From Anaspis maculata (Eukaryota; Arthropoda; Insecta; Coleoptera; Scraptiidae), in contig OX421965.1 of the NCBI GenBank assembly GCA_949128115.1, positions 8,525,420-8,589,419 of the forward strand: 64,000 nucleotides of DNA, in the 5' to 3' direction. Position numbers and translations under genes: made by a program. Each line of letters begins with the position of its first letter. The first letter of the stretch is position 1. The notes below the pieces were generated by a model that was not told where the DNA came from, made no database searches, and saw only the letters and a program-made list of their open reading frames with translations. This document shows, piece by piece, positions 23,081-34,709 of the stretch.

Positions 23081-23844
23081 CAGTGACGGATTAGGAAGCA
23101 GTGGCGCCCTATGCTGATTCATTTCGGCGCCCCCCCCCCCTTTCACTTTTGGAACTACAACAAATTAATGAAAAAAATCCAACTTGGTTTTTTCTTCATT
23201 TTTTTTAAGATTGAATAAAAAAATGTATAGGCTGTTCAAGAATAGAACAAAACCAATACAATGATAGAGTAGCACACTGTACGTAGGTATGTAAAGTGTT
23301 GAACACTAGTGACTGATTAGACCCCATTTCAGCCTGTGGGCAGATGATTTTTATTTTTATATATTGGTAGAGGTCTGTCTTCTTGAAAAACGTCATTTTA
23401 TGTTATTTCAAAGATGGTAGGTGACATTTCATCCCATTTGTCGCTTGAGCTATAAACGAAAATTCAACCTTTTTTCCGGTGTCTTACACCGCCGCCATGG
23501 GACAAAGACCTTCCTGGCAAGAGTACAGTTGCCAGTTTTTTATAAGAAAAGGTGCGTAGGTACTCACCCTATGAGGAGATTTAATTATTTTATTCATAAT
23601 TTATTAGTTGCCAGCATTTCGATTCATTTTTTCCATAGCATTTCTTCACTTGGGAGTGGATGCCGGAAAGTACCTTACCAACTTTTCTAGCTGGCCTAAA
23701 ATTATTGCAACAATATGGAACATGACACTAGAACATTTTTCGTGAATTTATGTTTTTTTTTTCAATTTCGCCTCGGTCGGCGCCCCTTTTTATCGAGGCG
23801 CCCTAGGCTGCAGCCTACTTAGCCTATTGGTTAATCCGTCACTG
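23081..23844. mobile_element. hAT-type non-autonomous element with 8 bp TSD
   Basis: TIRs CAGTGACGGATTA and TAATCCGTCACTG are complements. The 8 bp duplication CATTCATT lies at 23073-23080 and 23845-23852. Sub-terminal GGCGCCCTA is repeated near the right end. An 8 bp duplication with CAGTG ends is typical of hAT. No transposase frame is present. Confidence 0.9.
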
Positions 23845-24620
23845 CATTCATTATGAGCTGAATTACCAAAATTCATGATGATCGGTCTTGAGGTAAATTT
23901 TTGGTGGCTTGCTGAACCAAATATGTGGCGCTTTTTGGTGAAAAATGCAAAAAAAATCGAACAATCATCATCATGTCATCCCTCACTAAGAGAAGGCTAT
24001 TGCAAAAACTGAAACTAATCTACGCTGAAATGGGAGAGTCAACCCTTTAATCTTGAGCCATGAAATGTTGGACACATGCGTCCCTTTGTTAGCGAGAAGA
24101 CATGAGAGACTTGCATGCAGAAAGTTTTTTCCAAGTTCTGAGCCACGTATTATTTTCAGAAAGCTACCAAAATTTTGTCTCTGGATCGATGATGATGAAT
24201 TTTGGTACTAAATCTCAAAATGGATGTAATATTGTTGATCATCAACTTTTAGTGGGTTTCTGAATGAAATATGTAAATAAGAATTTTGAATTTTTTTTCT
24301 GCATGCACGCCTTCCATGTTTTCTCTCTGGCAACCGGACGCATGTGTTCAACATTTATTGGCTCAAGAATATAGGCTTCAATCTCACAAAACATTTCAGC
24401 GTTGATTTGTTTCAGTTTTTGCAACAGCCTTCTCTTCCTGATGGATAACATGATAATGATAAATAATGATAGCCCGATTTTTTTTTGCATTCCTTACCAA
24501 AAAGCACCACCTATTTTGTTCAGCAAGCCATCAAGAGTTTACCTTTGGACCAATCATCATGAATTTTGGTAATTCAGCACAAAATGAATGTAGGATTGTG
24601 ACAAAGAAATCACTCTGCTC

Positions 24621-25704
24621 CAGTGGCGGACTAAGGGAGTTGGGGGCCCGGGGCGGAATTGTGAGATGGGGCCCCTAAGGAGTGAAAGTTGAGAATATTA
24701 AGGGGGGCCGGCAAATTTTTTGGCCCGCCCTGCCCCGCCGTAATTGAGCAAAAGCCTAAGAAACAAAAAATGTGTTGTTAATAACTTGACTATAAAACAC
24801 ACAGTAGCGCAGTCAGAATTTGAGGGCGTAGAGGGCGAATGCAATGTGAGGGTACAAGTCAGGGAAAAGTAGCGCCGCAGGCGAAATTTTTTGGGCATAA
24901 TAATAATGATGCTGATGATGATCGGTATTCGTGCGTTTTGCGATTTCGGTTTTCGACGTTTTCACCAAAATTACTTGATGATCAAACTTCTTTTCAGAAA
25001 ATTTTTGCGCTTCTTGAAAATTTTCGCCAGAATTTTTTTCTGTATCGGTTTAGTGTAGAATGAAGTGCCATGGGCGCTTGGGAGGTAGGGGGGTAGTCTC
25101 ATTCGCCCACTTTCGCCCCCCTTGGCTATGCCACTGACCACCAGTACCTGCAAGAAGTTTTCGGTTCCAGCTTTGGATGTTGAATTGGATTTGGACTGTT
25201 GACTCAATGCTAAAACCTACTCGTATATACAAAATTAGGAATAACATGAATTTCTACTACCTGCAGCGCGCAGACAAGATAATTTTGTTGTTTTGTCTTC
25301 CCCCTCTTTTGAAAAGAAAAAATAAAATACCAAATTTCAAAAAGCTTGAGGCCCCTGGCACTGTGATATCCGGGGCCGGGGCCCCTAAAGCCTAAAGTGA
25401 ACATAATTCGCAGAGACTCCGTGATACAGACACACCTCTATTGCCTGTGTGTAGGCCCCCAAACCTGTTGTCATGGGGCCTGCCAAGGTAACTTTAAATT
25501 GGAAAAATAGGAAAACAATGTTTTTCACCCAAGTAATATGCGAAAAAAAGTGATCATCGAAGGAAAAAATTGAAATTTTTGGATTTTATCCCAATTTTTC
25601 GCAGTATTTTTCACCAACAAGAGGAATTGGGGGCCCCATCAGATGATTGAGGCCCCGAGGCCCGGGGCGGACCGCCCCCGCCGCCCCCCCTTAGTCCGCC
25701 ACTG
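24621..25704. mobile_element. hAT-type element with 8 bp TSD, GC-rich ends
   Basis: TIRs CAGTGGCGGACTAAGGG and CTTAGTCCGCCACTG are complementary, with duplication CTCTGCTC at 24613-24620 and 25705-25712. Both ends carry GGCCCGGGGCGG-like sequence. An internal part (~24800-25140) resembles another hAT-like repeat ending CTATGCCACTG and may be nested. No intact transposase is found. Confidence 0.9.
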
Positions 25705-25770
25705 CTCTGCTCTTTCAAAATTCTCATTAGCCATCACAGGCGCTGCAAATGCGTATTACCATGAAAACCT

Positions 25771-27452
25771 TGTAGTGGACGTGGTAGGAAAAAACAAGTT
25801 GCAAACGATGATAAAGGCAAACCACTTTGCAGGATCGTAAGTAAGACTTAAATGAACGATTTGACCCGCAGTGCTTTTTCTTTTGTCCCTTAGGATTTGA
25901 ATGGCGCCCCTTTTTCAAAATGGCGGATTTTATCTAGGGGCAGAAGGTATCGAATAGCCTGGTGATGTCCAGCTTTGTTGAAATATATGGAGCTATGTCT
26001 CGATCGGCTTCTGGGACATCAAACACTATTTAAAAAAATGGTGGATCATTGACATCTGTCGCAGGCAAATTTGGTGGAGGCGCCAAAATGAATTTAGTAC
26101 GATCATAAGCAAATCGCTGTAACATTTTTATTTTTCAACCGATTTCAACACAAGACATCTAATTTTGTAGAAAAGTAAATTCTTCTTGTTATCTTATACC
26201 TCGTCTTATACCTTCCATGAAAAAAAGACATTGAAGAATGTTGAAAAAAAAATGATTTTTTTAATTTTTTATTTTTATGAAAATTGCCTTATTTGGAGAT
26301 TTCGATGTGCCCTTTCTAAATTTGCACATATATGAAAAGAAGTTTTTGACAATATCTAAATTTTAGTCCATGCAAGATCAAAATGTTTATATACGTATGA
26401 AAGTACATTCAATTCTCCACGATTTGACACCTGAACCATCTCTGTGCAACTCGGGGTTCTTGAGCTAGAGCTTCCGGAAGTATCAATTTTCGGTGTTAAA
26501 TAGTGACCGCGCCTACCGGATTCCACCACTGGATCACCACCATGTCTTAATCAAGTTACCCATCAATAACGCGTCGTCATTCATCATAAATCATGAACAT
26601 TGGTGGACCTGGCACAGCCCCAAAGGAGTGATTTTTAATTCTTTTGGAACCGAAAATTGATACTTCCAGAAGATCTAGAGCTCAAGAACCGCGGGTCGCA
26701 CAGAGCTGGTTCAAATGTCAAACTGTGGAGGATTGAATGTGCTTTCATATGTATATAAACATTTCAATGTCACAAGGGCCAAAATTCAGATATTGTCAAA
26801 AACTTCTTTTCAGACATCATTTTTTCAATATGGCGGCGCGTGCGGCAAAGATAGAAATCGGAAAAGTGCAAATTTAGAAAGGGCACATCAAAATCTACAA
26901 ATAAAGCAATATTCATGAACATGAACATGAATGATTTTTTTTTTCAAATCATTTTTTAATTTTCCCTTCAACATTTCTCAATGTCTTTTTTCATGGAAGG
27001 TATAAGGTAACAAGAAAAATTCACTTTTCTACAAAATGAGATGTCTTGTGTTAAAATCGGTTGAAAAATAAAAATGTTACAGCAATTTTCTTATGACAGT
27101 ACCTCGGACAGTACTAAATTCCTTCTGGCGCCTCCACCAAATTTGCCTGCGGTAGATGGCAATGTTCCACCTTTTTTTTAAATAGTGTTTGATGTCCCAG
27201 AAACCGATTGAGACATAGCCCCATATATTTCTACTGAGCTGGACATCACTAGGCTATTAGATACCTTCTGCCCCTAGATAATATCCGCCATTTTGAAAAA
27301 GGGGCGCTTTTCAAATCCCAAGGGACGAAAAGAAAATCACTGCGGGTCAAATCGTTTATTTAGGTCTCAGTTGTCACCCTGCAAAGTGGTTTGCCTTTAT
27401 CATCATTTGCAACTTATATTCCCTATTTCGGTTATACCACGTCCACTATACG
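25771..27452. mobile_element. Palindromic element (~1.7 kb)
   Basis: Arms of about 700 bp pair along almost their whole length. Examples are GTAGTGGACGTGG at the left with CCACGTCCACTAT at the right, and GATTTGACCCGCAGTG with its complement. The axis is near 26590, around CCATCAATAACGCGTCG. No coding capacity is seen. Confidence 0.8.
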
Positions 27453-28508
27453 GTAACTGTAGTTTCCAGAGCAAAGGGCACGACGCTGTTACGAAAAATG
27501 CTCTTTCTTCTAAACGCTCTATTTTGAGAACTATATGTTGTAGAGAGACTGTTGATATATCAAATTGTTCACAATTCAATGGGCTACAAAAAATCATTGG
27601 CGCAAATTTCTGTCAGAGTGAAAATAACACAATTAACTTCTTTGGTCTTTGACCTCATGCAGAAAAAAAAACTACAAGAGGATTTCTGGGGATTTGAAAT
27701 ATGTTGCGAAGTGGTTTGCCTTTATCATCATTTGCAACTTATATTCCCTATTTCGGTTGTACCACGTCCACTATATTGGGTGACAATGTTTCCTCGATGA
27801 AGACACCCTCACCTTGCTTCAAGGCCATCTTTTTCGTAATAGGGTGACTGGATGCTAACATTCTCACATTCGACTGTCACTTTTCCAACTGTTGAGTAAA
27901 ACGGAGATTCAAGATAATGGCGGTAACGAAGAAAAAAAAGTTGACTGTCTTACTTCTGGAAATAGCAGGCCCTGCATTTGGCTCCTGATCGTTTTTTATT
28001 CATGACAATACTCGCCGTAAACTTACCAAGTTGCACTTCGATATCTTGAAAATTCACTGATTTACCGAGAAATAGAATATTTAGAAAAAAATTCAGTTTT
28101 TCGGAATATTTCAGGAACCGCTCAAGATTTTCCAAAACTGTTGACTCTTCCTTGATGGGTGATATATTGTGGATATATGTGCCTACTCACGTGAATCCAT
28201 TTGGTTTGGTTATTGATATACGATTTTTTTACTTTTTTCCTATACGACACCCTGTATACGACAGACGCCTGCATTGCTTGCGACTTTGGCTCCTGATCTA
28301 ATCGGTCAAACATGGTCTCGGCAACAGGTATGCCAAGTGGCATTGCTTGTTATAAAAGTGAAGGGTGCCCCCTAAATTTTGACCTTGGCGTCCGGGCTAG
28401 CATACCTGAACCGGTTCGACAATAAAATTAAAAGTAATATTTGTGAGTAAGTCTCCATTTTCAACCGGACATAATCGACTCATTTTTTGATTGAATTCAT
28501 TCAAATTC

Positions 28509-28698
28509 ATTTTTTGGCTTGTCTCTGTTAAATAGAAGGGCTTGGTTGAAAAAAAAATTCCAAAGCCGACCTTTTTTTTTGACAAATCGAGAGTGAAACA
28601 CAAAATTAGACTCGATTTGGTCGTAAAAAAATCTTTGGCTATGGAATTTTTCTTTCAACCAAGAGCCTTTCTATTTCACAGAGACAAGCTAAAAAATC
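28509..28698. mobile_element. MITE (~190 bp)
   Basis: Left ATTTTTTGGCTTGTCTCTGT and right ACAGAGACAAGCTAAAAAAT are inverted. Pairing continues through CTTGGTTGAAA and its complement. Confidence 0.8.
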
Positions 28699-29226
28699 AG
28701 TTGTGTCACCCCAAAACTTCCCCGACTAGTATCCAGGAACCTATGGAAATTTTTGGTCGAAACGTCCCTTCGGGTGGGAACGAGGGTGGGAAGTTGGAAT
28801 TACAGAAAAAGATTGAAAATAATTTGGAGAAAATTATTTTCAGCCGGAAAACTCCCGGGAAATTTGAAAAAGTTGTTGGAAAATGTTCAAGAACCAGTTA
28901 CCTCTTGTTTAGGTGAAAATGGTTAAAATCGGTCCACGGAATAAAAAGTTGGAAAATTTGCAGTGTTTCCAGAGAGGAAAACTCGGCAACTGTTGATCCG
29001 ATTTCGAAAATTTTCCCTCCAAAAATTAGCTCAATCTTTTCTCCAACTTTTATTCACAGCATGTCTGCACCTAAAATCAATATTTCGTGGGGCCTACCGC
29101 ATGTAGAAGTTTGCATTGCATTTTTCTCAAATTCACGGAATGTGCAAATTTCATTTTGAAAAAATTACAGTCGGAAAACCGAAACCGTGTCAACTTTGAA
29201 AATAGACCTGCACGACGCTCAATACG
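28699..29226. other. No gene recognised
   Basis: AT-rich DNA with no motif that I can assign. Confidence 0.35.
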
Positions 29227-29412
29227 GGCAACAACACTGACTTGACTAGACTAACGTGGAGGTCGTAGAACTGTTATTCTGGACTTAAATGGTAAAAAAG
29301 CATTGTTGTTAGAAGTCTCAAGCAAAACCGATTTATTTTCCGGGCTTTTCGATGGCGTCTTGTTACTCTTGTTGTTTGGTAGTAATCCGGAGTCGATAAG
29401 GGCAACGAGAGG
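29227..29412. repeat. Dispersed repeat, copy 1
   Basis: It matches 44807-45000 in the same orientation, sharing GTTATTCTGGA, AAACCGA and GTAGTAATC words with scattered differences. One frame is open over ~60 codons here but broken in the other copy. It may be a relic of a transposon gene. Confidence 0.55.
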
Positions 29413-29789
29413 TGAATTTGTTAAAATTGCAGACAATGCAGACTCTGAAACAGGTACTTACTCGCTTATTTCAATGTATGTTTTTCGTTGGTGCGGTCGG
29501 TACGTTGAATGATATTGCATTTTTGGTAAATGGAATGAAACTTGGCATAAAGCTTTTCTAAACCATTCCAACTAATTTTATCCGATGAGCCAGAAAAAAA
29601 ATAGATAGGGGGCGCTGCACAGCCTTATTTGTTCCTAAGCTCACTGGATTGTGGGCACTTCGTTACAAAGGTCGTGCCAAGGGTCGTAACCATATCTTTT
29701 CTCTCGCTCCGCTTTGTACTCTGTACCGATATTTACCGAGAAGTTGCCTTTGACAATAAAATTTTGTTTTGCATGACAGTTTGTTATTA
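29413..29789. other. No gene recognised
   Basis: Spacer between the dispersed repeat and the LINE tail, with no motif seen. Confidence 0.35.
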
Positions 29790-30450
29790 AATAAATAAAT
29801 AAATAATAGGTTTATTCTCAACAGGTCGAGCCCAATTACAGAGAACTGAAAATATGTACGTTACGTTACGTTACATTTAAAACGGTACAAATGACATAAA
29901 CTTTAACAATCACTTATAAAAATTAACATTCACATTTTAAAGCTTCAAGGAATCTGAAACCAAGCCTTTGAACCTCGACCTCCTCTCGTGATTAATGTCA
30001 ACGTCAGGGCACTTGGAATTGTACAGCTCGCACGCTGCATGCAGTGGGGAGGCTCGGAGGACGTTGGTGTTGGCTTTAGGCAGCCAAAACGTCCGGTGAT
30101 AACGGGTGTGGAGTCTCGGAACCGCGAAGCAGATCTGCCCAAGAAGATAGCTGTCGTCGACGTAGCCATGGCACAACCCGTGAAGAAGCATGAGCGAAGC
30201 CACCTCCCTTCTGTGTGCGAGGGAATCAACATCAAACCTCCGAAGGAGGACCCCCTGAGGGATACCCCTGGGAGGGTAGTACCCGTCCAGCGTCTTGCTC
30301 ACGAACTTGAGGAACTTCCTCTGTAATTTTTCGACTTGCAGTTTCAGTCCCTCTTGTTGAGGATTCCAAATCAGACATCCATATTCCAACTTCGGACGTA
30401 CTATGAAGTTGAAGAGTGCCAGGAGAACGGTTCCATCCCTAAATTCGGAG
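29790..30450 (-). pseudogene. 3' end of a jockey-like non-LTR retrotransposon (5'-truncated)
   Basis: On the minus strand the frame from ~30449 to 29937 reads ALFNFIVRPKLEYGCLIWNP, then ~140 more residues. This is the C-terminal thumb region of jockey-clade reverse transcriptases (RPxLEYGxxxW). The catalytic part is missing. After the stop comes a short 3' UTR containing TTGGGCTCGACCTGTTGAGA and a TTTA/AATA tetranucleotide tail at ~29790-29810, a typical LINE 3' end. It is a dead-on-arrival insertion truncated at the 5' side during reverse transcription. Confidence 0.85.
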
Positions 30451-31144
30451 CAGTTGTGATGTTATTGTGACATGGCGCGTTTGTAAGTTGGATTTTTTCA
30501 ATATTTTCAAGTGAGTTTGATCATCATATCATCAGCGTTTTCTTATTTTTTGTTTTATCGGTAGGATATGTTGGGACTAATGGTATGCTGGATGAAAGCG
30601 AAACAAAACAGCGTGTCAGCCTCTAGGACGGGACGGCATCCACGGCGGGCGCTTCCCAGTCAAGAGTTGAAAGCCCTGGAGCTGGAACACATTATTCTGG
30701 AGCGGTGATGACACAAGAAGCTTAAGGAGATTATCATTATTTGTAGCTCAATCCCAAAATGGAGATCCGGCAGCTCAAAACTATGGCACAATGTAGCGCG
30801 GAGTTGCGGCACGTCATGTTCGTAGTTTTGTGTACAGCAGACAAGTTTTAGTCGATTTCAACGCTAATTTGTTCGATTTAGGTGTTGCTAGTGACAAAAA
30901 CGAATCGAAATTATCACAGACGGCTCCTTTTACCGTTGATGAAACGTCAGAAGAACGACTGCTGTTCTAATCTAAGCAACTCGGCTGAACTCGAGGGATG
31001 GTTGTGGACCGAAGGGTTGTTCCTGATCCTGAGAAATTCAGCTGTCCGAGATCATTTGGCAGTTGAAAACGAGTTTCCAGAACTATGGCTTGTAGGTATG
31101 TACCTAATAACATTTGCCCCTTTTTTTTTTTCAATTTTCTGGGT
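30451..31144. other. No gene recognised
   Basis: An open frame around 30882-31307 runs into the repeat arm that begins at 31145 and shows no family motif. Nothing else is assignable. Confidence 0.35.
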
Positions 31145-33518
31145 TACTTATGTAGTCCGGTGGATTAGCGCCAAAAAATACCCAAACTATGCATTTTGTG
31201 ATAAAGCAAGGGGCTTTTGGATTTACGTTCGTGAGATTCAATTTGACAATTCCAGAATTGGCGCCAACGAGTTAAGTGTGGCAGGCGACCTCAGGAGCCA
31301 TCCGTAAGTATGGAAGAACAAAAATTTTGTTGGCGTCATTTAAAAGCTCGAAGATGATCACAAATTATTAATTTGTATAGTGTTGCAGCCTATTTTGTTA
31401 GAAGCAGTCGTTTTTGTGTTGCTTGTGAAGTCAGTATAGAAATCAAGCATGCTGATGGCCTGTTCTTGAGGTAGAATTGATTTTTTTTTCAAGTTTGATA
31501 GAGCAGTGAGCATTTTCCACATTTCGCAAGACTTTTATATTGATTTCTGTTCTTGCTCATTAGAAATCAATAATAAAATTATATACAGGGTGTTCCTTGA
31601 CATCACAACCCCTTTTTTGGGGCCTTCCTCTTTGCAATGATCTTAAAAAAAAAACTTTCCATTGTCAATTTTCATGAAGATTCCAAAATATTAGTTACCT
31701 ATCTATAATTTTCTGCCTCTTGTCATGTACAGGGTGTCAGATTGTTCACAGCCTCTAGGTAGGCTATTATGTAATATTAGCTATATGTAGGTATACCTTA
31801 TACCATTGTTCTAATACCTTGGGGGTGCTATTTGATGTGGATGTGATGATAACCCATGTGCGTGCATTATGAGGATGTGCTCAATGTATTCATGGGGATG
31901 TGACTATGGGCACGTTGGGCAGATCCCCATAGGTACGTTGAGCACATCCTCATGATGCACATGGGAACTTTAAGCACATCCTCATGGTGCACATAGGTAC
32001 ACTGGGGCACATCCCCATGGTAAAACAATGCCATGGTACACATGGGTGTTGAAAAATGTGCCCATGGGCACTTTTTTACGAGGGAATCAGACTCACGGAA
32101 TGCGATTTGGTTGGTTACTCAATAGAACATTATGAATTTATCGTTTCCTTGTGAAAAAGAAAAAACAGGTCAAGAACCTCTGCCACAGAATGGTTGAGAA
32201 TGGCCAATGAAGTTTTGAGAATGGAACGAACACGACGACAATTCCCACCAACATCTCCAATAGACTCATAAGCTTCCTTTATGTCACATGACGATATTCA
32301 ATGGTCATTTTGTGGAAGTTCTTGCATCTTCAAAGTTTGGAGAGCCCCCATTCGCCTCCTTATTGACGAAATTTCAAGTGCTGCGGGTCAAATCACGCCT
32401 CTTGGTAGGTATAAGGTTCGCACATGAAAAAATTTGTTGCCCTAACCCAAAATGCGATATCGATGTATCCTTACATATGTACCGCTTGCATTACTCGGTA
32501 TTTCGATTCGAAAAAAAAATCAGGGAAAATATCAAAGTTTTTAATGAAGATTTATTGACTTTCTAAGACATTTGGAATCTAAATTGTTATATATTGTACC
32601 AGTCTAAGGTCTCTTAATGATAAAAAACATACACTGGATATGTTTTCTGTTTTTAGAAGATAATTAGAAAGATTTGTTCCGAAAGTTATTTTATGTCAAC
32701 TTCAAACACTGTAATTGACGCACCCTCACACGAAAAGTCATGTTATGCATGCGATACAGCTCCGATATTATGTTTGATGCTTTTACAAGGAGGAACAGTA
32801 CTTCCTCTTCAAGACAAAGTTGAAAACCGTACAATAGAGCTCTAATTTATTACGCAACACGTTTTCAAATTGAAGCATGCGTCACTTATCAGGTGCCGTG
32901 TTGACACAAAACCGCCCTCGCGACCAGACATTACTTTGAGCTTGTAAAGATAATAAAGATATTTAATGCATTTTTTTCAGTCGAAGGAAAGTTGAAAGTA
33001 ACTGAATAAGCAAGAATAAATGGAATGCCCATGATGAGGAGTGAAATCCATGAGGTTAAAGTGGAATATCAAAAAAACGTGTTTTTTCAGACAAACTTGT
33101 TCAAACATGTTTCTAACGTAATTTGAACACTTGATTCGAACTCAGAACATTCATTTTAGTCTAAAATGATACCAAACTTCTTCATATTTATCCAGGATCA
33201 ATGAAAACCATAAATCGCCTTTGAAGACAGAAATGCCTTCTCCTCAGCCCCCTTACTTGATAAGCATTGACATAATTTGTCAATTTCGCCCCATAGGGTA
33301 TCAGCGCATCGAAGTATGATGTATTTGGGTGCCTTCGAGGAACACGGAAGATTTTGGTTCTTTTACAGCTTTGGATGGCTCCTGAGGTCACCTGCCACTT
33401 CAAACTCGTTGGCGCCATTTCTGGAATGGTCAAGTTCAGTCTAAGGAATGTAAATCCAGAAGCCCTTTGCTTTATCACAAAATGCATAGCTTAGGCGCTA
33501 ATCCACCGGACTATATGA
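31145..33518. mobile_element. Foldback element (~2.4 kb)
   Basis: Arms of ~170 bp at 31145-31315 and 33365-33518 are inverted. They share GTCCGGTGGATTAGCG, TTTGTGATAAAGCAA and GGCGCCAACGAGTT or complements. The interior includes TACAGGGTG-type ends at ~31587 and ~31731 and a patch of iterated GCACAT repeats. No transposase frame is recognised. Confidence 0.6.
31842..32062. repeat. Iterated GCACATCC(T/C)CATG repeats, both orientations
   Basis: Copies of GCACATCCTCATG start at 31942 and 31974, with GCACATCCCCATGG at 32007, so the period is ~32-33 bp. Related inverted copies (GAGGATGTGC, GGGGATGTGA) lie at 31871-31903. The unit itself contains CATG palindromes. Confidence 0.75.
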
Positions 33519-34709
33519 GCATGTATACGTTGTTTCAGAAATATTGCTATCCCAGTAGGTCATGAGAATCTAAATGCAGCTTTAGATTTAGTTACAAAAA
33601 ACGTCAAATTAAAAGTGTAAATCTCATCTATGAATCTCATGGAAACTTCATTATTTATTTTCAGGTTATAAGTCAGATCTTTCACTCCTTTCAGTCAGAA
33701 AGTATTTATTCAGTTTTTTATCGAGTACCACGTGCGGCACCCCACTCAAGGTGCACTTGAAGAAAGATACATCCAGTTTTGATGTCGAACCGTCTCTGTT
33801 TCTGATCTCGGGACTAAAAAAAATAGGCACCTGGGGAGTCAGCAGATTTCGTTCTTGCCACAGTCTCAATCAACATTGTGCACATATCACACAGGTAGAT
33901 AGTAAAGAAGTAAAGCAAACTTCATGGCCTTGAGAGGCATCAGATATCAAGGAAGATCTGCTTCTAAAGCCGAGTTACGCTGTTCTACTTCAACTGAGTC
34001 TTTTAGTGAAGACAGAAGCACGAAGTCTGGTAGGATATGGCACAACAGACTGTACTGTACCTACTCTTTTGATTGAGAACGGGCGCCTGGTTGATTTTTT
34101 CTTTCTCGGCTGGGCTCAGGGATCCACGGCCACTTTTTGGTTGTAAGTAGTGACCATGGAGGTAGTGACAAACCTTGGTCCCTTCTTGCCAGTATGCGTT
34201 TGACCGTGCAGTACGTTACTAAAGATCAAAGCAACGCGCTGAATGCTGGCAGCTGCATTGTTGGAATCTCTGATGAATTCTTCGTAACAGCGTCAAAGTG
34301 TTTCACGTTCTCTTGCAGATAAACGAGCTGGATCCCCACACATGGCGTGAAAATTATCAGGTAATCAAAACCAATGAAGGAACAACACAACAGTAGGTAA
34401 CAGTAGGTAGGTATAACGTAACAGGAACAACAGTAACTGTATAAGTAACACGTAACTACAGATTCTTAAAACTTGCGTCGATAGGTGCTTATTACGATTT
34501 TCGTTCCAAAAGCTATCTAGGTGGACAGAAACATGACAGTTTGGACGACAGCAAAAAATTTCGCGGTTGATTTTGATTGACATATGTCACACTGACTTGG
34601 GACTAAAACAATAAACGTTTTAGAACTAGACAAAGCTAAAGCGACTTTTACCATATACTTCCAATGCCTACTGAGATAGCAATCAATCTGAAACAACGTA
34701 TAGGTACCT
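33519..34709. other. No gene recognised
   Basis: Short frames only. GTAACAGTAGGTAGGT-like words at 34390-34440 are low-complexity sequence of the kind scattered through this genome. Confidence 0.35.

Larger units (their letters stand above)
22984..25770. mobile_element. Palindromic element interrupted by two hAT elements
   Basis: Ends AGATTTTCATGGTAATACG and CGTATTACCATGAAAACCT are inverted. The arms continue with GCGCCTGTGATGGCTAAT, AAATTCATGATGAT and their complements to an axis near 24210. The arms are split by the hAT-type elements at 23081-23844 (left arm) and 24621-25704 (right arm). Without them the element is about 0.9 kb. Confidence 0.75.
22290..28395. mobile_element. Giant foldback region (~6.1 kb) with at least five nested insertions
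   Basis: Left arm (~22290-22983) and right arm (~27775-28395) are inverted copies. They share ACCAAACCAAATGGATTC, TCCGTTTTACTCAA and GGAGCCAAAGTCGCAAGCAA. Within the arms, TACAGGGTGTCG at 22508 pairs with CGACACCCTGTA ending at 28256, each bordered by TA. Between the arms are palindromes at 22984-25770 and 25771-27452, the first carrying two hAT elements. A third copy of the TTTGCCTTTATCATCATTTG word lies at 27716-27780. No transposase gene is seen. Confidence 0.7.
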
